A stretch of 64,000 nucleotides of DNA from Miscanthus floridulus (lineage: Eukaryota > Streptophyta > Magnoliopsida > Poales > Poaceae): NCBI RefSeq assembly GCF_019320115.1, contig NC_089593.1, forward strand, positions 16,910,870 to 16,974,869. The letters run 5' to 3'. This document shows, piece after piece, positions 22,271 to 35,739 of the stretch. The notes beneath the pieces were generated by a model. The model was not told the origin of the DNA. It saw only the letters and a program-made list of their open reading frames with translations, and did not search any database. Every line of letters starts with the position of its first letter. Positions within the stretch are counted from its first letter, which is position 1. The position numbers and the translations under genes are program-made.

Positions 22271-23536
22271 ATTATTCATTCAGTTGGAATACGTTGTCCG
22301 TAGGACCCGGCGTGTAGCGCGTGCACTTGGACTACCGACATTTCTTTTCTTTTTTTGTATGCAAAATTGTAAAAAGTGAATGTGTTTGCAAATTTTGAAA
22401 AGGAAAATGTGAATAGCCAAGACCATGTGGATTCTGTTAATTCTTTTCACAAAGTGCTTTTGGTTTCGTAATGACAAAGGTTGAGCCCAGTGTACATGAT
22501 TCTCGGTGGACGATTTAGAGTTGACATTTTTTGTGATGTGATCTTCAAATCGCCCTCTGGTGAGTAATTATCGACTCATTTGACTTCGCATGGTGTTTTC
22601 GATTAGTGCATATACTTGACAACCACTCCTAACTTTTTTAGGATCCTTTCGTGTATATGATATTGAATAGGTATTTTTTTACACAATTTCATGCATCTAA
22701 GTTATAAAATTTTCAAACAAAATAATTCAAAAGAAGTAACATCATTGGCGGCCTGGGAGATGAAGATCGGAGAGCTAGGGTTCCGAGTGGAGGGGAGGGG
22801 GGCGACCTAACAGGGAGATGGCGGTGACAGGGCATTGCAAATCGTGAGTTGACCCAGGAGCTTGGGGATGACCTAGATGACACTATTATACAAGTTCAGG
22901 AGTCTAAATATATAAAAATTCGAGAGTTGCAGAGCCATGTGACACCACAACACAGGTTCAGGGACCCAAATAGCAAGATCCAGAGGACACAATTGTGCAA
23001 AATCAGGGATCGCTCGTGAATTTTACATTCAGCCAAAAAGTTACGGTGTTTAGTGTTTTTAAGATTTTGCTAAATCTTACACTAAGCGACATGTTTTTTT
23101 AAAAAAAAAACTAGACTAGAGGTAGTGGTATTAACTAAGCCAATAGCTTACCATTTGAGGTTAATTTTAGTTTTTAGCTGGTTTTGTTCCACTAGCTTAG
23201 CTTTCAATGTTGAGCAAAGGATTGGCATAACAAATCTCTGTGAACCGCCAAGAATAACACGTAGTCCAACCTCCAAAAGTTTGCGAGAATATGGGTGAAG
23301 ACTGAGTGATGATTGACATGAGAGTAGGGACTAGTAGACTACTAGAGAGTAGAGACCCTAGGAGGAGGAGACAAAACATGTGAAGAGAAAACACACACTA
23401 GCGCTGTACCAGTGGTCCATGGACTAAGCCTAGGCAAACATGAGTGGAGGATCGAGATCTCTGAAGACGACGAGAGGGACCGTGCACCGTGTTCGGGCGC
23501 GCAGTGCCGTGCGAGTTGGTACTTAGCGTGAACGAA
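22271..23536. other. Intergenic, no gene seen
   Basis: Contains a GC-richer stretch at 22745-23020 with no sustained frame, and a TTAGCT-rich MITE-like stretch at 23115-23210. Confidence 0.45.
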
Positions 23537-23773
23537 AGGTTGGTTTAGCCGAATTTGGATTTTGGATACTGTAGCACGTTCGTTTTTATTTGGCAAATAG
23601 TGTTCAAACATGGACTAATTAGGCTCAAAATGTTCGTCTCGCAATTTCCCACCAAACTGTGCAATTAGTTTTTCTTTTCGTCTACATTTAATGCTCCATG
23701 CACGAGCCGCAAATATTCGATGTGACAGGTACTGTAGCAACTTTTTGAAAGTTTGGGTGAAACTAAACAGGGC
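23537..23773. mobile_element. Tourist/PIF-like MITE, same family as 18895-19140
   Basis: Inverted right end GCCCTGTTTAGTTTCACCC and a decayed left end; interior shares ACTGTAGCACGTTCG, TGTTCGTCTCGC and ATTCGATGTGACAGG with the element at 18895. Confidence 0.65.
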
Positions 23774-24094
23774 TCAGAAAAAAGAAGAAAGAAGGAGCTA
23801 GACGAAGACAAACAAATGGTGAAGCTGCTGCTGTCTGGGTGACTGGGTCTGGCCTAGCGATCCTGAATTCCCGCGGATTCAGACATTCTTTTGACCTTGG
23901 AGGCTCGGCTGTCGGCTTGGACTTGCTGGACTCCACTGCGGTAAGCAAAGGCAAGGCCTTGCCGTCAGTGAGTCCTTGTGCCTGTGCATGCACGACTCAT
24001 ACAAGTACAGTGCCATAGGAGTACAATATAGAAAGCATGTGGCTTCAATTATTTGCGTCTTAATTTGCTCTGATTTTACGTGTACAAACGTACT

Positions 24095-24385
24095 TCTTAT
24101 CCCATCGAATGTTATACATATGTATTGAGTATTAAATATAGATTTAAAAAAATAATTAATTGTACAGATTACGACTAATTTGAGAGACGAGTCTTTTAAG
24201 TCTAATTAGTCTATGATTTAACAATGTGGTGCTACATTAACACATGTGTTAATGACGGATTAATTATGCTTAATAAATCCGTCTCGCGGATTACTGACGG
24301 ATTCTGTAATTTGTTTTTTATTAGTATCCGAACATCCATGTGATATCGATGTCACACCCAAACTTTATACCTGGATTTAAACCCG
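24095..24385. mobile_element. Degenerate MITE of the ATCCGTCTCGCGG type
   Basis: Internal blocks GAGACGAGTCTTTTAAG, GTGCTACATTAACACATGTG, AATGACGGATTAATTATGC and AATCCGTCTCGCGG are typical of a common grass MITE; termini are eroded. Confidence 0.5.
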
Positions 24386-24541
24386 GTCTGAGATTTTTTA
24401 CATGTTTCTAAAAAAAAGGAGATTTTTGTGACTTGTTAAAAAAAACTGAATTACTTTTTGGCTTCACTAGTTGACTTGTCACTTTCCGCGTCACATCCAA
24501 CCCCTGTCAGGTAGCGTCGCTCTAGGCGGATCCACTCTCAT

Positions 24542-24553
24542 GATTACAAATCA
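24542..24553. repeat. Left target duplication of the LINE fragment (12 bp)
   Basis: GATTACAAATCA here matches 52957-52968. The two copies flank the whole 28-kb nested complex and originally flanked a LINE of under 0.8 kb. Confidence 0.75.
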
Positions 24554-24554
24554 T

Positions 24555-24854
24555 TGTAGAGTTGTATTGATCAACCGGACAACATTGTATTGATTATGGC
24601 ATGCGCATAAATAGATTACAATCATGGTCTTTGACCAAGCCTGTACAGGCGAGGGCGTTACACGTGAGCGGGCGAGCGCACGGAGCGGGAGCGTGGGCGC
24701 CGTGGAGATCGGATTGCGTGGGCGCCGTGGAGATCGGATTGCGTGGGCGCCGTGGAGATCGGGTGATTCAGTTGGGGTCGTGGCGAGTGCGCGCGGAGCC
24801 GCGGCTAGTGCTCGCTGGGCGGCTTTAGCCGTTGCAGAGCTGTTTCCGCTGACA
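24555..24854 (-). repeat. 3' LTR of the outer Copia, with a triplicated 25-bp segment
   Basis: Longer than its partner because GCGTGGGCGCCGTGGAGATC plus 5 bp is present three times (24689-24765) and a further GC-rich stretch (about 24790-24810) is added. Confidence 0.85.
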
Positions 24855-24861
24855 CCCCCCG

Positions 24862-25716
24862 TGATGAGGACATGGCCTCCATACATATGACCATGACCAA
24901 GGAGATCAGCGAGGGTGTTCAAGTCAAGAAGGAGGTTCGAGGCTAATTCGGTTCGAGTCCCCGAGGTGGAGGCCTAAAGCAACTCAAGTTCGAGTCTGTC
25001 TCGGGTTCCAGGATCAGTCTGCCATAAATTAGTCACCCAGGACGCATCCGGACTCCGTTTTCGATGATCCACATATGGATGGAAAGCTAATTGGATAAGG
25101 AAGCCAACCCAATTGGTTTCACATCAAAAGACCTTCGGAATCAACGGGAATCGTCGAAACAAGTCAGCGTCCAAAATCTGTCAGGGTGCTGCGACACCGT
25201 CTTTTGGTACGTTGGACCGTGTATCGTGTTTGGGCCCATTAGGGGCGCGTCCAGGGGGGTGACGCCCAAGACTCTATAAATAGCAGCCGTCGCTCTCCTT
25301 AGGGTTTGGGTTTTGTTTAGTTCTTCATTTCCTCGTGAAATAGACGTCGTTTTGCTGCAACTGTCGCCGCCAATGCCGTTTGCTGTGAACCAGGGCCCCA
25401 GTTCTTGATCTTGTTCACCTGTGGCGATTAGTCCTTTCGAATAAAGACTTGAACTCTTTCTCATTATCATAAGCCTCATATTTATTTGCAATTTCAGATT
25501 GCGTTTATCTCATTCTTGCTTGTGTTCTCGATTCGCTTGCAGGAAAGCCTTCTCAGCGAGGTCAATCGCGTTCGCGTGGTTGATAACCAACGGAGCAGTG
25601 GTGTAACGGTTGCGGGGGTCCGAATCAGTCTTGGTTCGAAGCCTAGATCGTGAACATCGAGTCTCCACCAATTAACGCTATCATACCTTTCGGAAGATCG
25701 GGCCTAGTCTACATCA
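24862..25716 (+). repeat. 5' LTR of the gag-only element
   Basis: Contains a TATA box (TATAAATA, 25275-25282) with a leader starting near 25305. Lacks an 18-19 bp segment present in the 3' LTR after ATGACCATG. Confidence 0.88.
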
Positions 25717-26721
25717 AGTGGTATTAGAGACCTTGTTGCCCGTTAGGTATAACTTTGTTTTCCCCTTTAGATTGCTACTATTTTTGTTTTACCTATACTC
25801 CACAAAAAGCCAAAAAATATACACCATCACATATCTCTAGTCCTATAGCCCCGTTGTGCCTTTGCATTTTCTTTACCTATAGCCCCACTGTGCCTTTGCA
25901 TTTTTTTTAATTTTAGTTTGCTTTATTGAACTATCGTCCCTCGCCGCGTCTTAGTGTTCGTTGTGTTCTAGTCTTATTCTTGGTCTAGTGTCAAGTCTTG
26001 TTTTCTAGTGTGGCTTGCGTCAGATTGATCTCTAGTTTTTCTTTGGATCTGAAATAGTCACAGAGTGGGTTGCGTGATTGAGTTTGTTTTGTCTAGCAAT
26101 TCCTTCTACGGCTTCCTCGGTTAAGTATTTTTCTTCCACGGTGGAAATATCTAAAGTCTAATCTCTTATGTGTGGCACTTTTGTGAGATAAAAAAACATA
26201 AAACAAAGAAAAAGGCAAAGAGGTGCAAAAACCAAAAGAAGGAAAAAAAGCCGCACCTAAAAAAAGAGAGAAAAAATAAAGAAGGAAAGAAAAAGAAAGT
26301 GAAAGTGAAAAAAAAGTTCAAAAGTGCTTGCATCCTTTTGAGTCCTTGTGCTGAGTTGTATTGTATTGCTTGCTTGAACTAGGTTCAGGACCAGTTTGGG
26401 CCAGCGACATAGACTAGCTTGGGACTACTTTTCAATCTTGCAATTTCTGAATTAAATTATTGCTATTCCTTGCTACTATATTATGCCTGTCCAAGCTCCA
26501 CTTTCTTCTAACCAAGTACAGGTTCGCCTTGCAACTGTTACACTCAAGCTACAATGGTATCATAGTCACCGACCGATTACACCGTCTGTTGCTTTGGTAA
26601 GAACACTTGTAAGACCGTGGTAAGACGCTTGAGAGTTGAGTGCCTTGTTTTTTTCCTTATCCACAACCTAAGTAGTTGATAGGGATAATACTTTTGTGTT
26701 GTCTTTTGCTGTCTTCTAACA
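25717..26721 (+). other. Leader of the gag-only element with a purine tract
   Basis: Untranslated leader between primer site and gag ATG. Positions about 26192-26322 are almost pure A/G on the plus strand. An open frame through it is just its composition (Lys-rich) and is not called. Confidence 0.6.
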
Positions 26722-26732
26722 ATGACAGGTTA
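26722..26732 (+). pseudogene. First codons of the gag-like gene, cut off by the LARD
   Basis: ATG ACA GGT TA at 26722-26732 joins in frame to 40590, after removal of the LARD and one GGTTA copy, to give the N-terminus of the gag-like ORF. This fixes the likely start codon of the gene and shows it was intact before the insertion. Confidence 0.75.
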
Positions 26733-29700
26733 TGTGACAGAACCGCCCAATTTATACAAGATCAAATACGGTTGTCCCCGCTAACACGTTGACACACCCA
26801 TACTTTCACTCATATAAACCCGGTAATCCGCCGAGTGTCCCAAAAGACCTCGGTAAATCAACATCACAACCAAGATCGCGTGATTAAGCAAATACACATC
26901 ACATACATCGGGTTGCAGTGGAAATAATATTACAAAGGGGTTAACAAATAATAGTACAAGTTTGGGTTTCAAAACCACTTAGTGAAAACAACATAGCTTT
27001 CAAATGATTACATTAATATAAGTTCCAAATATAGTGCTAGCATAAGTGACATCATCCGACAAAAGCATATAGATGAGAAGTAAGTATAGAATCACCGAGC
27101 CCACCGGTGGTTAGCCACCATCATCAACAGGTCGAGAACATCACCTGCAACAAGGTGGGATAAACCCTGAGTACGAGAATGTACTCAGCCAGACTTACCC
27201 GTCGTAAACTAGAAATAAAGTGACACCAAGGATTATGCATGGCTTTCTTTAGGGGGGCTAGCTGACTTGTTTGCGAAAAGCATAAGCTATCATGAAGAAA
27301 CCATTTTAAGTACTTTGCATCATCTTTATTATGACCTATCCATCTAGGTAAGCACCTATACTATAACAATCACTTTATTAACCAATAACATCCAGTTACC
27401 AATTTAGGTTTAGCATATCCCATATCATCCAGATAACCATCATTGTTCCATAATAATTACTACGATGCAGTAACTCGAGTCAAGTGCTCACTATCCAGGA
27501 GCGATGGCGATTCGAATCGATTCCTAACCAGCTGGTGATTTATTCCTTACACAAACCTCACTCACCCGCTAAAGTGAGATATTGATCACCGAGTCAACTT
27601 TCTAGGAATCTCGAGTTTACCAGGAACCACATGTACTCGGGGGCCGACCGACTGCACTTTGGTCTTATCATCTCGCCCCCGTGTCCTACCACACCTGCTC
27701 CGGCACAGTGCGCTGCGGGCAATCTACTCGGCCCGAAAAATCTCCCAGCTTCGCGGTCGGAAGGTACTTTATCCGGCCAGCTAAATGTAAGGCATGCGTT
27801 CAACATGACTCGAGGCCCAACAACGGTCGGTCCTTAATCGACACAGACAGAAACTAACAGCACCCCAGAACCCTGTCTGGTTGCCTCCAACTTTTTCCGT
27901 CCGGTCTCCAATTATCCATCACACATGGTTAATTCCAGGATATCATTCTTTCCATAGCTAAATTCTTCCAGTAACCACCTATAAATGTAGGTGACCGGAT
28001 ATCACCGATCGCTACTGGTCTAAGCAAGGCTAAGCAGTTATTCGATCCTGACCTAACTGGGTAAAAAGGTAATAAGGTAGGCAAGGATAGTAATAAATGC
28101 ATCAACGGTTTCAATCAACTCCTACCACTTAATGCAACAATATATAACTCATATATAGAAAGAATTGCTTTTATAAATTAGGAGACTTATAATGCTCCGG
28201 GGCTTGCCTGGGATCCGACACAAGTCAGTTCAGTTAGGTTGCACCGTCCTGGTGACATCTCAGGTCCTAGCACTTGCATTCAGGGGTTCTTCCATCTTCT
28301 GGACAGCCCACCGTTACACCATCGTCTGTCTCCACATCATGCGCTCCACGTCCACGTGCTGTACCTAGCGTACCTAGGATGAGATGCATAGATGCAGATG
28401 CATGAACATAAAGAATACACATGAAGGAATGCAACAAGCATACTAAACAAGCATATGTTACACTATACACACATAAGCATGTCATACAACCAGCTAGCTA
28501 TACATGATCAAGTACTTCACAATTTAGCAAAACATTTTAGGCCTGCTACCTTAACTCTAGGTGTCCAAGATAACCATTTGCAATCATACAAACAAGAGCA
28601 AGTAGAAGCAAACAATTCTAGATACAAGCAGATTTGGACAGCAGCAAACAGTCACTTGTTTCAAACATAACTTAAGCTACAAACATCCCACAAGGATGAT
28701 CTAAGACTTTATGAAAATCCATAGAAATTGTCTACAAGATTGATGTTTACATAAAAAGCTAATTACAAAGTTAAACAGGTCAAACATGTAGATGTTTCAG
28801 ACCTGTCCAGACATGGACATAAAACTGATTGCAACTTCAGAGAAGCATAACTGAAGTTACACAAATCCAAATGACTTGCAAGAAGACATTCTGGAAATCT
28901 TATGAAATTGTCTACAATTTATATTTAAACCTATCAGCATGATTCCAAAGTTAACAAGGTTAAACAGGCACATTTATCAAGGCTGGTCCAGAAATTCCAG
29001 AAAGCTACAATTTCTGAAGACCAACTTAGAACAGTCATAACTCACAAACTACTTGGCCACCTGCCATGAAAATTTAACACAAGCTAGTTAGGTGAGTTAT
29101 CTATAACTTTCTTATTATCATCTTAAGATGATTCTACAGTTAGAAGGGTCAATTAATCCAATAATTGCATCTCTGTCCAAAACATAGACATAAACTGACA
29201 TGCCACTTTAAACAGCTATAAATGGAGTTATACATATCCAATAAATGTGGTTCTAGACTTTTTAGAAAGATTATCAAATTATAAACAACTTTGTTGTAAA
29301 CACCTAAAGCAAATTCTACTATTAAGAAGGCCCCACAGTACCAACAAGGTAACCCTGTCAGAGTTTGGGCATAAACAGCCACTGATATTTAAGCAAGTAT
29401 AACTCAAGATTTACTTAACCAAAAATCATGATATTTAGCTTTTTGAAAAGCTTAATAAAAGTACTACAACTCATGTATTATCACAAAGTCATGATTCATA
29501 ACCTAACTAGACCAATTAATTTACTCTTGTAGGCCTATTCAGAATAGGGGTAAGGCAATACATGCAATTTGTTATTTTTATAACTCTTAAAAAATATAAA
29601 TCCTACACTTCTGAAATTTTTACCAGACAACAACAATAACCTTATGAGCACTCCATAAAAATTTCATATTTATTTGAGTAAAATAACTGCAGTTATAAAA

Positions 29701-31576
29701 AGAACAAGACATGACTAGCATTAAGAACCTAACTTCCTAAATCTATTTTTACAGCTAAACCTTTAAAGTAAACATGTAATATTATAGATCTAGTGCATAG
29801 AGAATTTCACAAGGATTCCAAAAAGTCCTCATTTGCTATTTTACGGATTTCCTATGAATTACTATGATTTTCTAAACTTTCAGCCGATTTAAAACAAATA
29901 GGTCCCTCGAGGTACTATTCACTGGAGTCAATGACAATGCAGTTAGGCCCTTGACCTTCGTCGAATTTGAGCCCGAGGCCCCTGGTCGCAGAACACAGCA
30001 GGGGAGCATGTCGGACTTGCTGTTGCCGGCCAAAGGAGGCTGTTCGGCGGTGATGGAGGGGCGGGGGAGCACCAGTGGGTTGTCTCGCACTCGTAGGTGG
30101 CCGCGACATGGACGGAGGCGGCCTGTGGCCTGCTGGCCGTGTGAGCAGGCGGAACGCCGACGACTGCTCGGCGGCAACGGCGCCACGGTGGTCGAGGTGA
30201 CTGGAAAAGGGGCGCAGGAGGGGCGGTGCACGACGGAGAAGGTGATGCCGCGCTTGGTTCGGACGGAGGAGGGATGGAGTGGAGGCAGTAGCAGCGGCAG
30301 CGAGCTCGGCGGCGGCATTCATGGCGGGCGCGCTCTGGCGCGCGCGTGCAGCGCAGAGGGCAAGGGAGGAGGAGAGCAGGGCGAGCAGAGAGGCGAGTGA
30401 GGGCGCTCTGGTGCTCCCCATTTACGCAGGCAGGGGCAGGCGGCTTCGGCGGGGCGCCCACGACGCATGGAGCAGCGGCGGCGAGCATGGCATCCGCGTG
30501 TCCCCTATGGGGCCCGCCATCGAACACCTGGCGCGCGCGATGGAGCCCGAGTTTAGACACGTTTTTCAGCATATTCGGCTTGGATTCGGACCTGGGCGCC
30601 TGTAGCAAAGTTGTTGTCCACAAGCTGCTCTCCAACTTTTATTAAGGGTGCATAGGCATTAAACTCTCGGATTAGTAGCTAATCAAGCCTCAAGTTGACA
30701 TTGTCAGTGACTTAACAAGGGTTAAGTGTCGCTCTGCTTGAAGTCGAACTACTTGGCCCAAACATGGTCAAACTGATCCCAACCTTTTGTATGATCTTCT
30801 CCAATGAATTAGCTCCAACTTCTATTTTGGGGTCAAGTCAAGTTGCTTAACGAAAACACGAGAACGCGACATGCCAACGTCGACGACGATGAATTCTAGA
30901 CTTAGAAAAATTCTAAGTCTAAAAACAGCCGCTGATTCAATCTTCGAGCCTCTGTTTGACTTATTTCCAAGTTGATCTAGCTCTTGGTCCAAAAACAAAG
31001 TTTGTTCTACATGATATGGACTACAACTTTCATTTAAGGTCCAACCTCAAAACTGGTATAGAACCTACTGTTCTACTTTGACCAAAGTAGGATTATGATG
31101 AAGCTTAAATTATCCTTTTTGATCCATTGGAGCATTTTCTTGGCATTTGCCCAACATGAACCTTTCATGACTTTTGTTGTAGAGTTCATCTAGAGTCATT
31201 TTGGCAAGGTTGCAAGGTTTGGTTGACATCTCATGTTCTTATTCACTTAATAGTGCAATTCAAACACTTAGTAAAAATCATTCCAACAAGGATATAACTT
31301 ATCATTTCATGTGACTTTTTGATTCCAAACTTCATGAAACTTTTTGAGTGTCCAATATAGATGGGTATTGATGTGAGACACATGAAGATATCCCAATCAC
31401 ACCACCCAAGCATATATCTTAAAAAGGGGTCTATAGGCGAGCAAAGGTGCAATATCCAAGTTTAGGTTGGGGCTTGTTTCCATAGGGTTGACCTTGACAT
31501 CTTCATCATTACTTAATATGCCATGTTTGAGCTCAAACCCATTGCTTAACTGGTGGCAAACACCCGGGGTGTTACA
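26733..31576 (-). repeat. 3' LTR of the LARD
   Basis: 4,844 bp. Contains about five decayed 180-bp tandem units (28660-29580) and a GC-rich block (29930-30640). Short frames inside recur at the same offsets in the other LTR only because the two LTRs are nearly identical. Confidence 0.9.
28660..29580. repeat. Tandem about 180-bp units in the LARD LTR
   Basis: Related segments begin near 28668, 28848, 29035, 29213 and 29398 with a CATAACT(T/G)AAG-like phrase, continue with an ATCCAAATGA- or ATGAAAATT-like phrase, then a GATTCCAAAGTTAA-like phrase. Spacing is 178-187 bp. The other LTR has the same array at about 37668-38588. Confidence 0.6.
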
Positions 31577-34500
31577 GCCCTCCCCCCTTAAAGGAATCGC
31601 GTCCCGAGATTCGATGCGAAAGACTTTTAAGGGAAGAGAAACATGTCATCCAGTTTCCAACATCAGCCATAGCTTTAGGCTACCTAGCTTCAAGCATAAG
31701 AGAGGCTAATTTGGTCAAGACACTTTCTGATACTTGTCCTTTGTAGTAAGTTTTGTCTGAAGAATTTCCTTCGTTGGCCTTCATGATGTATTATTACTTT
31801 GGGAGGAATCCAAGATAGCAATGTCCTACGTACTTCGCCCTTGATGTACGAAGAGCGATACAAACGTAGACTAAATACTTGCAGCATCTACTTCCCAAGT
31901 GGATATAGCACAGACCTTATGGACTTTGCACTAGACCGTAGTCGGTTGATGAACATTCCTTGTAACGATGCTATATTTGTTCCCAAGGTTTGAAAAGCAG
32001 TTCTCTATTAAAGTGGCTTGAGCACAACTTCTCATAAAGGATGTGATCATAGATGGGGTAAACATCCTTTGAGGGTATGAGAAGCTAGTTAACCAATATC
32101 CAAACTGGTTGTAGCGGTGCAATCACTCAGATGTCAACTGATGAAAAGCTACATAATGTTCCATGTGTGCAGTGCTCTTTCTTTGATAACAATATTGTAT
32201 GGTCTGAGTCTGCTGAGTGAGTGGTAAACATAGTAGCTGACTCTGTCGGCTCAACGTTCTCGATGATCATTCCTTAGGGAGCCTTCGTATCCAAGTTGCA
32301 ACAGTGATCTAGGTTGAATCTGATGCAACCTCTTGGGTAAAAACACACATAAGGTACCAAAGGCATGTCAGCATTGGAGAACCATTGACGTAGAAGGATG
32401 TTAGCGAGGCTTGGAGGACAATACAAGTTGCAAGTAATCACAAAACTAGGGACTAGTTCACTATCAAGCAGGTTGAGTACAATTTGCCTTCGTGGTGCAG
32501 TTGCACAACGAGTTGGGTTGACCTGCATTATAGCAAAACCAACTTTCTTGAACTATATTTGACCTCGAGGCTTCCATTCTTAGGCCAATCAATATCTCAA
32601 AAACCATAATCTGAAAATCTGCGGTCTGACACCTTTCCAATTGCTTTAGAATTGCAAGGGCACAATTTTGGCTTCTAGAACACTTTGACTGCTTACGCAT
32701 TGCTGATCTAAGAGGGCAAAAGCAAGGCACATAGGGATGCAATTAGTCTTCTCAAGGGTATGGAGGGTTGTCTAATCAGCAATATACCTACAAGTTGTAA
32801 TTCCTTGGCATGAATTACAAACACAACCGTCTAATGCAAATGATGATCGCAGTCACAGCGAAATTGCAGATTCTATACCTTTTTGTTTGTTGTTCATAAC
32901 TCACAATCTACCACTCCATTATGCACGAATTTTGGTAGGCATACAGATCCATGAGTCTTCTAAATACTCACCAAAATTCAACTCAAACGGACACAGTTTG
33001 ACCATCCAAACAATTCATCTACCAAAACTGTTGTGTTCTGAAATGGCAGCAAACCGAGCCGACAAGATATCTCTTAAATCCGATGTTTTACTCAACCAAT
33101 ACTCAAACCAACTTAAGACATTGGAGGGTCCTAAGCAAGGAATGAGATCACCAAGTTTGGGGTCAATCCAACTTCGTTTGAGTCACTAACTGCCGGCTTG
33201 AAGATGTTCGGTTCTATACCTTAAAATGTAGACAGATTTCTCGTTCTTCTCTTTCTTTGCTTCATACGTTGTGGTGTGTGTTCTATACTCTCGATCTCTT
33301 TGGATAGCAGCAATAGCCTTTCCCTAGCTGAGGATGGAGGCTAGAATTTTCCTCACATGCTTCTTAGGTAACAATTTCCGCCATTGATCTAGATACCAAC
33401 TTGACTATGCACAAGCATTGGACTTGTGGGCTGTTTTCGCAGGGCACAAAACATTATTCCACATGTAGGGCATTTCTATATTGACAAGGAACCATTCCTA
33501 AATATCCTTCGGCACTTCATCCAATAGAGTCCGGACACATGTGTAATTGGCACCTTGGGGCATAAAGAAGCTAACTAAAATCAGGGACGTGCTTTCACTA
33601 GCTCCTACCTAGCCGATACAATGTCTTGTACTATATACGTGATTGTCCATGATGGAATTGACTTGATAGCACATTTGGAGAAGAAGTAGCACTTGCATTG
33701 CAGGGCTAGGTTTGCTGTTTCCTTGATCAACTTTGTTCTGTGAGATCTGGCCTTCATAGTTACCAAATAGTCGTTACCTAACTGAAGACTAACTTTCCTA
33801 CTGGTAACAAATCAGTTGTCCCTCAACACTAAAAAGGTTCCAAATCTTCACTCTTGATAATAAAAATTTTGGTCAAAGCCTACAGATGGTCGCCATTGAA
33901 GTCAGCAGAAAGGGGTCACACCAAAGAAGGTCGGTTCATCTACGTCATCCTTATGCACCTAAAGATTGAGAACTTGGACAGGAATCTCATATATACCAGG
34001 TGACCTATTACAGCACATAATATCCTGGTCCATTTATTATCCGACTGATAACTTGTTCAACCTTAAGTGTGGTGCACCTTTTTGATCCAATGAAAATGAC
34101 ATAAGTTGCTCACTAGATGATCGATGTCATTACAGGGACAGTCACGTCGAGTAGAGTCACTTATCTACCACCTCTTGCAGTCTGTTTATGTTCCTGTTAG
34201 TGACCTGTTCTTCAAAGGTTAACCGTTGGACGACTTAAAAAGGGAGTCCTATTGCATCTAGTTCGACATATAGATCTCTGGACATGATGAGGAGAGATAA
34301 CCAAGGAAGAGCTCAAGTGAGAATAACATATTGGTGTAGTTCTGTAATGGATCATGACTAGAAACCTCGATACCAGCGCATGCCGAGCAGCACCACCTTG
34401 TGTGCGCACCCACAGGAGGCTCTCGGTTTCGTCGCGGCACCATAGATCACTAATCGTGGCACCATTACTGAACATATAACCTATAAGAAATCTCACATGG

Positions 34501-35739
34501 CACAAATTGGGTTGCATAGGAGCAAGCACTATGTGAAGGAGGGATAGCAAACAAAGGTAGTCACAAGGTTAGGAGTCAACAAGCAGGGGATTCGAAAATC
34601 AAAACACAACGCAAGAGAGCATAGCTTAATTGCCAAAGACAACTGAGCAGGGGACTTCTTGCCAAATTTCCATATACGTCTTGTGTCCACCAAGTGATTA
34701 CCAAAAACTTGGACGTGGTTCTAGGATAGCGCTCTTCAACACTCGTATGCTTACCGAGGACAAAAGGGGTGATAACTATGGCACTAATTAGATCACAAGC
34801 ATACATACCCACCACTTGGCTAAACTAGAGGACATTATAGGTTAAGCATGTAACCACAATTATTTTTAGCAAGGCTAAGCACACACTTTTCTCAAGCACT
34901 TCCTATTCAAGCAACAAGGAACAAGGCATTCTTGTTTAACTCCACACGAGGAAGATAGTGCAATACATCGATCACAAGTTACTTAGTACTCAGAACAAAG
35001 GAAGGGAAGCATATTTATGCACAAGCACAATCATGATGCATGCTCGTCCTATTCGTCCTCACAAAATTGCCAGCCTAAGGTGGCAATCATGTTCTATGTC
35101 GGTGGCATAACACGTACTCTCTCGATATATAGCTAGTCGTCAGCTACATTCAATCTACGCATTCGTGGTTAGCGTACCTGCAGGCAAATTCATTGCAGCC
35201 CATCCCCACAAGAGATAAATAAGCGCACAATGAAAACAGTAAACTAAGATACTCTCCATATATACATCCCCAGATGTATATACTTTGATATCCATAGCTA
35301 CCCGATAAATATACCCGCAATTAAGTACCTTCATATATACATGTGTGTAACATGTAAATATTCCAGTAGCCACAACTAACTCTCCCTTAGACCGACAGTT
35401 GGACGGTCATGCTCTCACAACTCACACTTACCTGGACGTAGAGGCAATTGATCCATACATTACCATTCAAGCGAATAGCATCCATACAATAGCACGCCGT
35501 ATGGACGATGAAAGAAAAATTGCAATAAAGTACATCCCTTAAAGTTAGTACTTAGATAGCCACCTAATAGTCCTTAACTGGGCATAAAGGAAGATGTCGC
35601 TAGCATAGTTTTGCAAATAAGTTTTGATAAATTTGCCTGTAGCAAAAGTTTTAGTTAAAATAGACCTTTTAAAACCAAAACTTAGCTTTTAAAACTATGT
35701 ACCTGATAGTATTATGCTTAATCTCGCTCTGATACCAGC
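31577..35739 (-). other. Interior of the LARD, non-coding
   Basis: Short frames occur on both strands, none longer than about 110 codons and none with gag, protease, RT, RNase H or integrase motifs. Ends are the polypurine tract (31577-31590) and the initiator-Met-type primer site (35726-35737). Confidence 0.7.

Noticed and set aside
26170..26382. Lys-rich 70-codon protein
   Set aside because: Direct consequence of the A/G tract in the leader.
29943..30635. 230-codon gene in the LARD LTR
   Set aside because: No family resemblance, all six frames are fairly open because of GC content; kept only as a finding.
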